Positions 33,396 through 42,168 of a stretch of DNA of 64,000 bases are shown here, one piece after another. The stretch covers positions 1,054,001 to 1,118,000 of the forward strand of contig OZ245760.1 of assembly GCA_965227695.1 (NCBI GenBank). The letters are read 5' to 3'. How positions within the stretch are numbered: position 1 is the first letter of the stretch; every line of letters starts with the position of its first letter. Made by a program: the position numbers and the translations under genes. Source of the stretch: UBA1858 sp965227695. Lineage in GTDB: Bacteria > Pseudomonadota > Gammaproteobacteria > UBA4575. The notes beneath the pieces are model-generated. The model saw only the letters and a program-made list of their open reading frames with translations, was not told the origin of the DNA and ran no database searches.

Positions 33396-33827
33396 GTGTC
33401 TGTTGTGAGTCGTAATGCTTTAGTGCCATTCAGTGCTGCACAAATGTATACACTGGTAAATAATATTGAAGATTATCCGCTATTTGTACCATGGTGCTCC
33501 AACAGTACTGAGAAGGTAATTTCTGCAACACAAAAACAGGCCACGCTATACTTTTCCCGCGGTGCTATTAAAACCTCGTTTACTACCAGAAATACCCTGA
33601 CTCACAATCAAGCGATTCAACTCGAATTGGTCGATGGTCCATTTAGTCGCCTGCAGGGTCACTGGAGTTTTATCGATATTGATGATAATGGTTCCCGGGT
33701 GCAGCTTGACCTGGAATTTGAATTATCTAATCGTATGTTAAAAATAGCTCTGGAATCTTTTTTTAGTCAAATTTGTGATCGCCTTGTGACTTCATTTGTG
33801 CAAAGGGCTGGCCAGGTTTATAAGTAA
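33396..33827 (+). CDS. ratA: RatA/COQ10-family START-domain protein
   Basis: 143-residue START/polyketide-cyclase fold protein. The conserved opening is SRNALVPFSAAQMYTLVNNI followed by EDYPLFVPWC (about 5-34). E. coli RatA has been described as a toxin that blocks 70S assembly; the same family includes the mitochondrial ubiquinone-binding Coq10, so a lipid or quinone role is an alternative. GTG start, 3 bases after the NSS gene. ratB follows after 95 bases. The pair is not a typical toxin-antitoxin operon despite the name. Confidence 0.92.
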   Translation: MSVVSRNALVPFSAAQMYTLVNNIEDYPLFVPWCSNSTEKVISATQKQATLYFSRGAIKTSFTTRNTLTHNQAIQLELVDGPFSRLQGHWSFIDIDDNGSRVQLDLEFELSNRMLKIALESFFSQICDRLVTSFVQRAGQVYK

Positions 33828-33922
33828 TTTGTCAAACTGGATTCAATCGATCAAAACAAAAAGCATCAATCGGGCGTTACAAATGTGATGTTCTTTTTTT
33901 TACATATTATTGAGGCAGGCTA

Positions 33923-34195
33923 ATGAATGTTCTGGTGATTTACGCGAAAACAAATAGTCAGTTCATTATGCAGGTGGAATGCCAGCAAGGCGCAACAGTC
34001 AGAGACATTATTCTGCAGTCCGGTGTATTGCAGCAATATCCGGAAATTTCTCTTGACAGTTGCCAAGTAGGTATTTTTAGTGAGTTAGTCTCGCTCGATG
34101 TCCTGCCTGAAGATAATGATCGGATTGAAATTTATCGATCATTGGTCATTGATCCCATGGAAGCCAGACGCATCAGGGCACGTGAAGAAATTTAA
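33923..34195 (+). CDS. ratB: RnfH/RatB family ubiquitin-like protein
   Basis: 90-residue beta-grasp (ubiquitin-like) protein of the RnfH family. Typical segments: VLVIYAKTNSQFIMQVECQQ (about 3-22), QVGIFSELVSLDVLPEDNDR (about 50-69) and the ending EIYRSLVIDPMEARRIRA. Function is poorly known; elsewhere it is linked to rnf electron-transport clusters or to ratA. ATG with AGGCAGG upstream. Confidence 0.92.
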   Translation: MNVLVIYAKTNSQFIMQVECQQGATVRDIILQSGVLQQYPEISLDSCQVGIFSELVSLDVLPEDNDRIEIYRSLVIDPMEARRIRAREEI

Positions 34196-34606
34196 ATCTT
34201 GCATTAAATCAAGATCTGTTAAGTGCTATTTTCTATTACGATTAATCCCTGGCTGGTGTCAGCCAATTAAACACACTGAATAACTGCATGATAGTAAATC
34301 AAAAGCCTGGTTGGTTGCTTTGTCCTTAGCGCGCCAGCGGCACTTTATTTGCGAGTTCATATGAATTGTCTGAAAGTCCCTTTGAATATAATATTCACCA
34401 TCAATGAGGCAGGACGTAGTAAATATCCTTATTAAAGCTTTAAGTTTTGCATGGCCGGTCAATCGCATCACTTGATCCTGGTGCCATGTTGCAGGTTGGG
34501 CGCCTCTTGATGCTGTATATATTGGCAGAGTCCGAATTGTCAGTGAAGTATTGAGGAGGAATTAACAAGGCTTGAAATAGATATGTATTTCTCACGCAGA
34601 TATGTG
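34196..34606. other. 411-base intergenic region, no supported gene
   Basis: Between ratB and the YcbK-like gene (convergent ends). A 70-codon minus-strand open frame (34259-34471) resembles no family I know and lacks a ribosome site. No strong hairpin with T-run is evident. It may hold the 3' untranslated ends of both neighbours or a decayed gene. Confidence 0.4.
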
Positions 34607-35191
34607 CTACCAGTGGCGAGGACGGCCTGTATCAATATGTATAAACCCACTTTTTCGGTAGTAACCAACACCGCCGGCCTGTAGTGAGATCGCAGTATCA
34701 CGAAGTCTCTTCAAGTCTACATCTGCGAGCCGAATGTCAATGGCTTTGCCTTGCATATGATAGCTGCGTTTTGCCACACCAGAACTATTTTTGCGCAAAC
34801 TTTCATTGGTCCTGGGAGAACGATAGCCTGAAATGATTTCAAAAGGTGCTTTGGAATTGGTCAAGGTGTGTAATTGATGTAGCAGGTCTATCAGTTGCGG
34901 CTCAATAGTTGTTACTTCATTAGTGCGATGGTCTCGTAACAGATGATTTATTTTGGATAGCTCTTTCGTGATGTACTGGTTATTATGCCAGTAGCAGCAT
35001 TGTAAAGTTTCATTGGTATGTAAGTGGATGAATGCCAGGTATTTTTTGTCTGTATTCAGATCCGCTGTTGCAGATTTGCTGGCATATGCTAACGGCGTCA
35101 GCGTTGTAGTCAGCAGAGCCATTGATGATTGAATAAGAAATTGACGTCGATCTGGCTGACGCAAGGCAGATAATTTTTTCCCCGGAGTCAA
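34607..35191 (-). CDS. Tat-exported YcbK-like peptidase M15 family protein (DUF882)
   Basis: 194-residue exported protein. The N-terminus carries a twin-arginine signal (DRRQFLIQ, about 14-21, followed by a mild hydrophobic stretch ending AYASK), so it is predicted to leave folded by the Tat route. The C-terminal M15A-like domain shows the zinc ligands His and Asp in SYHMQGKAIDI (about 148-158) and His in FIHIDTG (about 182-188), after the ISGYRSP motif (about 125-131). Likely a peptidoglycan-active metallopeptidase. It lies 47 bases downstream of the LdtD-like gene, the same pairing as ycbB-ycbK in E. coli. Confidence 0.88.
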   Translation of the reverse strand: MTPGKKLSALRQPDRRQFLIQSSMALLTTTLTPLAYASKSATADLNTDKKYLAFIHLHTNETLQCCYWHNNQYITKELSKINHLLRDHRTNEVTTIEPQLIDLLHQLHTLTNSKAPFEIISGYRSPRTNESLRKNSSGVAKRSYHMQGKAIDIRLADVDLKRLRDTAISLQAGGVGYYRKSGFIHIDTGRPRHW

Positions 35192-35238
35192 GGTGATATA
35201 CCCTTTTATTGTGCAGCTTGTTATGTTTGAAAGAACCC

Positions 35239-36891
35239 TTAAAGGTCCGCATTATACAAGCTTGCCAGCATTTGGGTATCCCGGTTATAGATATCCGGGC
35301 GAAAATTGACGACTCCTTGCTCATCCGCCCACGCGGTCATGTAAGTGAGATGGATTGGCACCGGAGCTTCCAGGCGTAGTGACTTGGACTTGGTGTGCCT
35401 GCTTAGGTCGAGCAAGTCATATTTTGACCAGCCGGTTTTCTTTGATAATAACTTTTCCGCCAGACCAAATGGATCTTCAAGCCTTATGCAGCCATGACTG
35501 AAAGCACGCTGTGGTTTGACAAACAAACCACGTGAGGGGGTATCGTGAAGGTAAACGCTATGATTATTGGGGAAGTAGAATTTGATATTACCAAGTGAAT
35601 TTTGATTGCCCGGTTCCTGGCGCACTCTGAAATTCAGGTTGTTAATATCGATACTCGTCCAGTCAATTGTACTGGGGTCGACATAGTGACGATTGTTTGG
35701 GTGAGTGCTGATAAGCCTCATGTTATTTTTCGAAAGGTAGCCGGGATCGGTTAGTAGTTTCGGGATGATTTCGTTCCTGGTGATTGATTTCGGAACATGC
35801 CAGTACGGGCTCAAAATTATTTTTGTTAATTCGGAGGAAATGACTGGTGTTTCGTGCTTCTTTTTGCCGACAACGACATTTGATTGATAGGTTAACTGAT
35901 GATTGTCGTATAAATAAAGCTTGTAAGCCGGTATGTTAATCACTAAGTGTGTGCCAATTGCAATGTTCGGCAGTGACTGCGCGCGCGCAAGATTTAGCTC
36001 AAGCTGCTGTATGCGACGCCATACTGGTGTGTTTAACTCTCGCAGTGTTTGTTTTCCAAGTATTCCATCGGGCGTTAAGCCGTGTCTTTGCTGGAAGTGG
36101 CTAATGCTTTTCACGAGTTGTTCGTCGTATACCCGACTGTCCAAATCTTCGTTTGTCATGTCGCCTAATGCGTGCAGGCGCTTTCTGATGCTGGGAATTT
36201 CGTCTGAACGGTCACCCAGTTCATAAGAACGCCCGGAGAGGGTGATAATGTGAGAATCCTGCGGTAGTTTTTTATATTGATTCAGTGCCCTTACCAGATT
36301 TTTGTAAGTGCTGTGTCCGGGCTGTAACTTTTTTATAGCCTCGACGATATTATTTTGTTCTACCGCATTGTGTAATTCTGAAAATAAATGATATTGATCT
36401 TCCTGCAGGGTTGGAAAGTTACTTAATCTTCCTTTCCTGATGTGACTGGCAAGTTTCACAAAAGCGTGTGTAAATACGATATCTGACTTGGTCAGTAAGG
36501 TTTGATCTATCGTATTTGCCTCTAAAAAAGACCTTAAAATTTTTGCATCATAGTCAAATGGATTTAGGCCATAATTACCGGCCTGATGAATTGCGTCTAG
36601 AAGTTGTCGGGCTTTATCATTATAGTGCTGTCCATCAGTCCAGATGGGTCTGTATTGTCTGAGCTGATAGAATTTCGCAAGCGAATTTTTGAGCGGTAAT
36701 TTGGTGTTTTGTAACGCTTGGATGATAGTTGGTTCAGCGGGTTTCGGGGTTAGCCCTGAGCTCATTAGTGTCAGGTGTATGCCTGCCATGGCATCACTGC
36801 CAATACATAAATAAACCATGCAGGTGAATATGGCAGCGCGTCCTGAAAGAAAATACTTTTTATTTCCTGATTTTACCGCGATATGTTTCAA
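35239..36891 (-). CDS. ldtD: L,D-transpeptidase, LdtD/YcbB type
   Basis: 550-residue periplasmic enzyme that makes 3-3 crosslinks in peptidoglycan, bypassing penicillin-binding proteins. N-terminal signal-like segment (about 12-36, FLSGRAAIFTCMVYLCIG). An N-terminal scaffold domain is followed by a peptidoglycan-binding repeat (ISHFQQRHGLTPDGILGKQT, about 262-281) and the YkuD domain, with catalytic Cys in SHGCIRLEDP (about 465-474) and the histidine in VYLHDTP (about 445-451). E. coli YcbB is 615 residues. Followed by the YcbK-like gene. The 263 bases upstream, to bamE, are AT-rich with only minor dyads. Confidence 0.93.
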   Translation of the reverse strand: MKHIAVKSGNKKYFLSGRAAIFTCMVYLCIGSDAMAGIHLTLMSSGLTPKPAEPTIIQALQNTKLPLKNSLAKFYQLRQYRPIWTDGQHYNDKARQLLDAIHQAGNYGLNPFDYDAKILRSFLEANTIDQTLLTKSDIVFTHAFVKLASHIRKGRLSNFPTLQEDQYHLFSELHNAVEQNNIVEAIKKLQPGHSTYKNLVRALNQYKKLPQDSHIITLSGRSYELGDRSDEIPSIRKRLHALGDMTNEDLDSRVYDEQLVKSISHFQQRHGLTPDGILGKQTLRELNTPVWRRIQQLELNLARAQSLPNIAIGTHLVINIPAYKLYLYDNHQLTYQSNVVVGKKKHETPVISSELTKIILSPYWHVPKSITRNEIIPKLLTDPGYLSKNNMRLISTHPNNRHYVDPSTIDWTSIDINNLNFRVRQEPGNQNSLGNIKFYFPNNHSVYLHDTPSRGLFVKPQRAFSHGCIRLEDPFGLAEKLLSKKTGWSKYDLLDLSRHTKSKSLRLEAPVPIHLTYMTAWADEQGVVNFRPDIYNRDTQMLASLYNADL

Positions 36892-37154
36892 AAGTAGTGC
36901 CCTGTTGAATTTTCAATTGGTTACAGGTGGCTACTTTATTAACTCAATAATTAAACTTCTTTGGTGAAATTCTCATAAAGAAAAGAACAAGCGTTAACAA
37001 AATCCCAGAATAAACGACGAAATGTTTATACAGGGGAACGCAAGGTTGATAGACGGTTTAAGAGTGTGCGCTGGGTCACGGTTTGCTAAATCACATTATG
37101 ATTTGTGCAATTTAACAAAAACATCATCATACAAATCTTGCTCTGGAAGATTGA

Positions 37155-37529
37155 CTATTCCTGTGGGCTGATGGCCGTGCCTTCGGTATCTGATTGCGCA
37201 GGCGGCAGATTGCTTTTTTCTATCTGCTTGACGGTGTTACCTTCAAAAATAACTGCTACATGACGCCGTTCAATATCACCATAATCGGGAATCAGGTGAT
37301 AAACATAATCCCACCTGTTGGGATGAAAAGAATCACGTATCAGTGGCGAACCCATTAGAAACCTGACTTGCTCTTTATTCATGCCAATTTTAATTTGCTC
37401 GACTTTCTCCGTGTCGAGAGCATTGCCCTGTTGCACATCGATTTTATGTATTGTAAACAAGCGACCACTGCATCCGGTCGAAATCGTGATAGACAGGATA
37501 ATGATTAAAGTTAAATGTATTCTGGGCAT
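37155..37529 (-). CDS. bamE: Outer membrane assembly lipoprotein BamE
   Basis: Small lipoprotein of the BAM complex that inserts beta-barrels into the outer membrane. 124 residues. Signal peptide with lipobox STGC (Cys20), then the SmpA/OmlA domain: VEQIKIGMNKEQVRFLMG (about 43-60), SPLIRDSFHPNRWDYVY and RHVAVIFEGN. Asp/Glu-rich end. It lies 29 bases after recN, read in the same direction. The usual divergent fur gene is absent. Confidence 0.96.
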   Translation of the reverse strand: MPRIHLTLIIILSITISTGCSGRLFTIHKIDVQQGNALDTEKVEQIKIGMNKEQVRFLMGSPLIRDSFHPNRWDYVYHLIPDYGDIERRHVAVIFEGNTVKQIEKSNLPPAQSDTEGTAISPQE

Positions 37530-37558
37530 ATATAAAGTGTGTGAAATAGTGATTGATT

Positions 37559-39232
37559 TTATTGGATATTTGCTTCCAGCATTTCCCGTGCATGCAAGTA
37601 GGTATTGTCAGTGAGTTTGACTCCGCCAATCATACGCGCAATTTCAGTTACACGGTCGGAGTGGCTTAAGTGTTCAATCGCTGATGCGGTATTTGATGTC
37701 TCTGAATATTTATTGACGCGATAGTGATGATGAGCATTTGCAGCAACCTGGGCCAGATGAGTAATGCATAATACCTGACGTTGTTCTCCCAGAGTCCGCA
37801 ATTCTTTGCCAACTACTTCAGCCACTGCACCGCCCACGCCGGAATCCACTTCGTCAAATATTAATACTGGTACCTCAAGCTTGTCTACCGCAATCATTTG
37901 TATTGCGAGACTAATTCTGGATAACTCGCCACCTGAGGCAACTTGTGACAGCGGCAACATTCTCTGTCCAGGGTTGGTCTGTACGTTAAACACAATCGTA
38001 TCCAAACCAGTCATGCCTGGCATGGAAGTATCATCATGCGCGACATTGATTTCCACGCGTGCTTTTTCCATACCGAGTTTTGCCAATGCCAGGGTAATGT
38101 CTGTGCTAAGTGTTTTTGCGACCGACTTTCTCTTTCGGCTAATTTTTTTGGCTAATTCCAGATAGTGTGCATGGGTTTTTTCAAGTTTGTTGCGCAATGC
38201 ATCAATGTTTTCTTCCGGACTGGTGAGTGCGTTTAGATCGCTGGCAAGTTTCTCGTGTAGTGCGGGCAGGTGCTCAGCAGGAACCTTGTGCTTGCGGGAG
38301 AGAGTATCAATACTTGCGAGACGTTCTTCTGTCTGAAATAGTGCTTCGGCATCTATTTCCAGATTTTCCGCGTAGTTGCGCAGGTCGTCAGCGCCCTCAC
38401 TCACAATGGTAAAGGCTTCTTCAAGTGATTGGTTAATAGCGCTTAGAGCGGGATCATTATCAGCGAACTGGCTGAGCTGTGAACATATCTGATTAAGCTG
38501 GGTGTAGATGTCTTCTCCTTCATCATTTTTTAATTGATGGCTGGCTTGCATGGCTGAGCGTTTTAGCTCCTCGGCATTCGCCAATCGACTATGCTTTTGT
38601 GAAAGTTCGTCCGCTTCATTTGGTGCGAGATCAAGCTGGTCCAGTTCTTCCACCTGATAACGTAGCAATTCAATGGTTGATTCTATTTCGCTGGCATTTC
38701 TGGTAAGTTCATCCAGGCGCTGTTTTTGAGCACGCCAGTCTGTACATAGAGATTCAAGAGAGTTTAATGCCGCTTTATGCGCGGCAAACTGGTCTAGCAG
38801 GACTCGTTGACTGGCACTGTTAAGCAGTGATTGGTGTGCGTGTTGGCCATAAATGTTGATGATGCATTCACCCAGCTCTTTCAGCACTTTTAATGGCACC
38901 GGAACACTGTTTATATAGGCCCTGGATTTTCCGTCTCTACGGACAACGCGGCGCAATATACAGGCTTCGTCTATCTCGAAGTCATGCTCTTTTAGCCAGC
39001 GCCCGCCAGGTGATTGTGGATCGATATCGATGACCAGTATGATCTCCGCCGCCTGTTTTCCCTGGCGTATGAGATTGTTATCTGCGCGATCACCAAGTAC
39101 CAAACCGATCGCATCAATGATGATTGACTTGCCGGCTCCCGTTTCGCCTGTCAATGCGCTTAAACCACTATAAAAATCGAGTTCTAACTGCTCGATAATG
39201 GCAAAGTTTTTTATATGCAGTGATTTGAGCAT
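37559..39232 (-). CDS. recN: DNA repair protein RecN
   Basis: SMC-like ATPase acting in double-strand break repair, 557 residues (E. coli 553). Head domain halves flank a coiled coil: Walker A GETGAGKS (about 29-36), coiled-coil region about 155-365, ABC signature ASGGELSRI (about 425-433), Walker B VPVLIFDEVDSGVGG (about 450-464). Three bases downstream of nadK. No clear LexA box was found in the nadK-hrcA gap, so SOS control is not shown here. Confidence 0.97.
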   Translation of the reverse strand: MLKSLHIKNFAIIEQLELDFYSGLSALTGETGAGKSIIIDAIGLVLGDRADNNLIRQGKQAAEIILVIDIDPQSPGGRWLKEHDFEIDEACILRRVVRRDGKSRAYINSVPVPLKVLKELGECIINIYGQHAHQSLLNSASQRVLLDQFAAHKAALNSLESLCTDWRAQKQRLDELTRNASEIESTIELLRYQVEELDQLDLAPNEADELSQKHSRLANAEELKRSAMQASHQLKNDEGEDIYTQLNQICSQLSQFADNDPALSAINQSLEEAFTIVSEGADDLRNYAENLEIDAEALFQTEERLASIDTLSRKHKVPAEHLPALHEKLASDLNALTSPEENIDALRNKLEKTHAHYLELAKKISRKRKSVAKTLSTDITLALAKLGMEKARVEINVAHDDTSMPGMTGLDTIVFNVQTNPGQRMLPLSQVASGGELSRISLAIQMIAVDKLEVPVLIFDEVDSGVGGAVAEVVGKELRTLGEQRQVLCITHLAQVAANAHHHYRVNKYSETSNTASAIEHLSHSDRVTEIARMIGGVKLTDNTYLHAREMLEANIQ

Positions 39233-39235
39233 GGA

Positions 39236-40114
39236 TTATGGTTGCTGGCTCCAGTTTAACTTTTGACGTAAAACTTTAAAGAAAGTGTAATTGCTGGGCT
39301 GAATTAATGTTAATGATTTTTGGGACCGTTCGATAACAATGCGATCGCCCGGGAATACTTCGCTTTCATGCTGTCCGTCTACCGAGGCAATGGCATTTAA
39401 ATCATTATGGGTAGAGTAAACCACGTCGATATGGCTGTTTTCATCCACGGCAATCGGTCGGTTGCTCAGTGTATGCGGACAGATTGGAACTAGTAAAGTA
39501 GTCGCAACACTCGGGTGAACAATCGGGCCACCACCAGATAAAGCATAGGCTGTTGAGCCCGTTGGAGTGGCGACAATCAAGCCGTCTGCCCGCAAGGTAT
39601 TCACGAATTCTCCATCGATGCGCGTTTCCAGTTCAATCATGCGCACGACATAGCGCGCGTGGACGACGATATCATTGATGGCAAGACATGAAGTCAGCTG
39701 TTCTTCACCGCGCATATGCCGGGCTGTCAATACAGTTCTGGATTCCTTGTGATAGTCGCCGGACAATATCTGTTTGAGATTTTGATGCATGTCTTCGGGC
39801 AGAATATTGGTTAAAAATCCCAATCTGCCACGATTGATACCTATTATCGGAATGTCGTGGTTTACCATTGACTGGGCTGCTGCGAGCAGAGTGCCGTCAC
39901 CGCCCACGACGATCGCCAGATCAATATGCCTGTGCATTTCGGCAATATCGACACACACTGTGTTGGCACTGTCCAAACACTGCTGTGCATCCTTGTCTGC
40001 AAAGATTTTAATATCTTGTGATAACAGGAAGTCATGCAGGCTGCGGATAGTTTCAAATACGAGCTTGTCATTATGCTTGGCAATGATGCCAATGGATCTG
40101 AATTGTGTGGTCAC
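39236..40114 (-). CDS. nadK: NAD kinase
   Basis: Phosphorylates NAD to NADP. 292 residues (E. coli 292). The diacylglycerol-kinase-like signature GGDGTLL (about 71-77) and the glycine-rich NAD site ATPTGSTAYALSGGGPIVHP (about 181-200) are complete. Divergent from hrcA across 206 bases and tightly linked to recN, the same nadK-recN arrangement as in E. coli. Confidence 0.98.
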   Translation of the reverse strand: MTTQFRSIGIIAKHNDKLVFETIRSLHDFLLSQDIKIFADKDAQQCLDSANTVCVDIAEMHRHIDLAIVVGGDGTLLAAAQSMVNHDIPIIGINRGRLGFLTNILPEDMHQNLKQILSGDYHKESRTVLTARHMRGEEQLTSCLAINDIVVHARYVVRMIELETRIDGEFVNTLRADGLIVATPTGSTAYALSGGGPIVHPSVATTLLVPICPHTLSNRPIAVDENSHIDVVYSTHNDLNAIASVDGQHESEVFPGDRIVIERSQKSLTLIQPSNYTFFKVLRQKLNWSQQP

Positions 40115-40224
40115 AGGCTAAAAAGTATCCAGTGGAGTTGCTATGTATACGTTCATCGATTGCGCAGCTTACCGCTTATCTACGTACTGTCCAATGCCAG
40201 TCTGGCTAAAAACAACCGCCAATT

Positions 40225-40254
40225 TTGTCCAAAAATTTTTACTTGGTGTATATT
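40225..40254 (+). promoter_or_regulatory. Sigma-70 promoter for hrcA
   Basis: TTGTCC (40225-40230), 18-base spacer, TATATT (40249-40254). The -10 abuts and overlaps the CIRCE element, so HrcA binding would exclude polymerase: the usual arrangement for autoregulated hrcA. Confidence 0.6.
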
Positions 40255-40279
40255 GGCACTCATGACAATAGAGTGCCAG
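40253..40279 (+). promoter_or_regulatory. CIRCE operator for HrcA
   Basis: TTGGCACTC (40253-40261), 9-base spacer, GAGTGCCAG (40271-40279). The consensus is TTAGCACTC-N9-GAGTGCTAA; the core GCACTC/GAGTGC and the spacer length match exactly. Only copy seen in the window; none lies before grpE, dnaK or dnaJ. Confidence 0.88.
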
Positions 40280-40320
40280 GCACTATAATATGAATATGTT
40301 GAAATTAAAATTCATGAAGT

Positions 40321-41379
40321 ATGCCGTCAGCCAAAATGGATAACCAGCTTGATGCACGTACTCAACACCTGTTTCGGGTGCTGGTCGAAAATTATATTAG
40401 TGAAGGGCAACCCATTGGCTCACGCACACTGGCGCGCGTGTCCGAACTGGATATCAGTCCGGCGACAGTGCGCAATATCATGTCTGATCTCGAAGTGATG
40501 GGCTATCTGCATTCGCCTCACACTTCTGCCGGGCGTGTGCCGACTGCCCAGGGATATCGTTTGTTTGTTGACACGCTGGTAGAGGTTAAGCCGTTAAATA
40601 CGACCGTTGTGACGGGTTTGAAATCACGGCTGGCAGATACCAATACCAATCAAAAAGCTGTGGTTGAAACTGCTTCAAGCCTGTTATCTTCACTTACGCA
40701 CATGGCGGGTGTCGTCACCATGCCAAGACAGGATAAAGCGGCATTTCGACAGATAGAATTCCTGAGCCTGTCAGACCGTCGCATACTCGCGATACTGGTT
40801 GTAGACCAGAAAGAGGTGCATAACCGTATCATCCATCTTGATAAGGATTTTTCTTCCAGTGAACTCAGGGAGGCGGCCAATTATCTCAATGATATGCTTG
40901 CCGGACGCAGTTTGCACGAGGTTCGCAAACTTCTCCTGAAGGAACTGGACAGCGTGCGTCAGGATATGAATGAACTGATGCGCACCGCCATAGAACTGGG
41001 AGAAAAAATCTTTTCTGAAAGTCGCGATGACACCGAAAATAATTACATCGTTGACGGGCAAATTAATTTAATGGAATTTGAAGAACTTTCAAATGTTGAA
41101 AAGTTACGTGGACTGTTCGATGCTTTTCGCCAAAAGAAAGAAATCCTTCACCTCCTCGATCGATGCATCTGTGCGAATGGTGTGCAGATATTCATCGGCA
41201 GCGAGTCCGGTTACGATGTATTTGATGACTGCAGCGTAGTGTCTGCCCCATACAAAATCAATGAAGATGTGAAAGGTGTGCTCGCGGTCGTCGGGCCGAC
41301 GCGGATGGCGTATGATCGGGTGATACCGATCGTCGATGTGACTGCTAAATTGTTAAGTGAAGCCTTGAACTCAGAGTAG
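40321..41379 (+). CDS. hrcA: Heat-inducible transcription repressor HrcA
   Basis: Repressor that binds CIRCE and is kept active by the GroE chaperonin. 352 residues with an N-terminal winged helix (about 10-75; SELDISPATVRNIMSDLE and HSPHTSAGRVPTAQGYRLFV) and GAF-like and dimerisation regions after. It overlaps nothing and carries a grpE heat-shock promoter in its last codons. An in-frame ATG at 40336 (MDNQLDARTQ) is an alternative start. HrcA is absent from E. coli but present in many other gammaproteobacteria. Confidence 0.97.
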   Translation: MPSAKMDNQLDARTQHLFRVLVENYISEGQPIGSRTLARVSELDISPATVRNIMSDLEVMGYLHSPHTSAGRVPTAQGYRLFVDTLVEVKPLNTTVVTGLKSRLADTNTNQKAVVETASSLLSSLTHMAGVVTMPRQDKAAFRQIEFLSLSDRRILAILVVDQKEVHNRIIHLDKDFSSSELREAANYLNDMLAGRSLHEVRKLLLKELDSVRQDMNELMRTAIELGEKIFSESRDDTENNYIVDGQINLMEFEELSNVEKLRGLFDAFRQKKEILHLLDRCICANGVQIFIGSESGYDVFDDCSVVSAPYKINEDVKGVLAVVGPTRMAYDRVIPIVDVTAKLLSEALNSE

Positions 41380-41392
41380 ATTGCCCCCACGT
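41364..41392 (+). promoter_or_regulatory. Sigma-32-type promoter for grpE
   Basis: CTTGAA (41364-41369), 15-base spacer, CCCCACGT (41385-41392), resembling the RpoH consensus. It straddles the hrcA stop codon and lies 62 bases before the grpE ATG. Confidence 0.6.
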
Positions 41393-41454
41393 ATGGTTGT
41401 CAAAGAATTATAATGACCAAATAACCAGTCTAATTTATTGAACAGGAGACCGGA

Positions 41455-42027
41455 ATGCCGGAATCGCAACAATCCCAACAAGAAAACAATGAGGATACGT
41501 CACCTGATCAGGCAGATTCGCAAACTGTCGCTGAACAGACGTCAAAACAGTCTGAAGCTTCTGAAGCCGGACTTCAGGAACAGCTTGATGCTGCACTAAA
41601 AAAAGCAGAAGAAAATTACGAGTTATACATGCGTTCGCAAGCCGAGCTTGAAAACACCAAGCGACGTGCAGACAAGAATGTAGAAAATGCACATAAATTT
41701 GCATTGGAGAAATTCAGTCTCGAATTACTCGCCGTAAAAGACAGTCTCGAGCTTGGTTTGAATGCAGATGATATTGATGCCAATAAGCTCAAGGAGGGCA
41801 CCGAGCTGACACTCAAGATGCTGACCCAGGTGATGGAAAAATTCAGTATTTATGCGGTCGATCCGTTGGGAGAAACTTTCGATCCAAACCTGCATCAGGC
41901 GATGAGTATGCAGGAGTCGACGGACTATAAACCCAATACAGTCATGGCCGTTATGCAAAAAGGCTATGTGCTAAACGATCGGCTGTTACGTCCTGCGATG
42001 GTGATGGTATCCAAGGCGCCTTCATAA
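41455..42027 (+). CDS. grpE: Nucleotide exchange factor GrpE
   Basis: Releases ADP from DnaK. 190 residues. An acidic, Gln-rich disordered N-terminus (about 1-45) leads into the long coiled coil (about 46-115, SQAELENTKRRADKNVENAH) and the C-terminal beta domain (DPLGETFDPNLHQAMSM, about 138-154, then VMQKGYVLNDRLLRPAMVMV). ATG preceded by CAGGAGA. Followed by an AT-rich 154-base gap with the dnaK heat-shock promoter. Confidence 0.97.
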   Translation: MPESQQSQQENNEDTSPDQADSQTVAEQTSKQSEASEAGLQEQLDAALKKAEENYELYMRSQAELENTKRRADKNVENAHKFALEKFSLELLAVKDSLELGLNADDIDANKLKEGTELTLKMLTQVMEKFSIYAVDPLGETFDPNLHQAMSMQESTDYKPNTVMAVMQKGYVLNDRLLRPAMVMVSKAPS

Positions 42028-42100
42028 CTGTCTGAATATAATAGATATATCACTTAAAGTAGCATATTTTTTAAAAATACTAAAAAAGTAAAATTATATC

Positions 42101-42128
42101 CTTGAAATTTGTAGGTATGACCACATCT
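42101..42128 (+). promoter_or_regulatory. Sigma-32-type heat-shock promoter for dnaK
   Basis: CTTGAAA (42101-42107), 13-base spacer, CCACATCT (42121-42128). Strong RpoH match, 53 bases before the dnaK ATG. Shares its -10 core (CCACAT) with the lon promoter in this window. Confidence 0.8.
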
Positions 42129-42143
42129 TGAAGGACATAGATT

Positions 42144-42168
42144 GAAAATTTGCTTAAACTTAATTTTC
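42144..42168 (+). repeat. Hairpin next to the dnaK ribosome-binding site
   Basis: GAAAATT (42144-42150), 11-base loop, AATTTTC (42162-42168), immediately followed by the Shine-Dalgarno GGAG (42169-42172). AU-rich seven-pair stem in the leader; a temperature-sensitive role is speculative. Confidence 0.4.

Noticed and set aside
33396..34195. ratA-ratB as a classical toxin-antitoxin module
   Set aside because: The two proteins belong to the START/COQ10 and RnfH families, are 95 bases apart, and RatB is not an established antitoxin.
34259..34471. 70-codon minus-strand frame after ratB
   Set aside because: No recognisable domain, no Shine-Dalgarno, atypical composition; kept only as part of the intergenic region.
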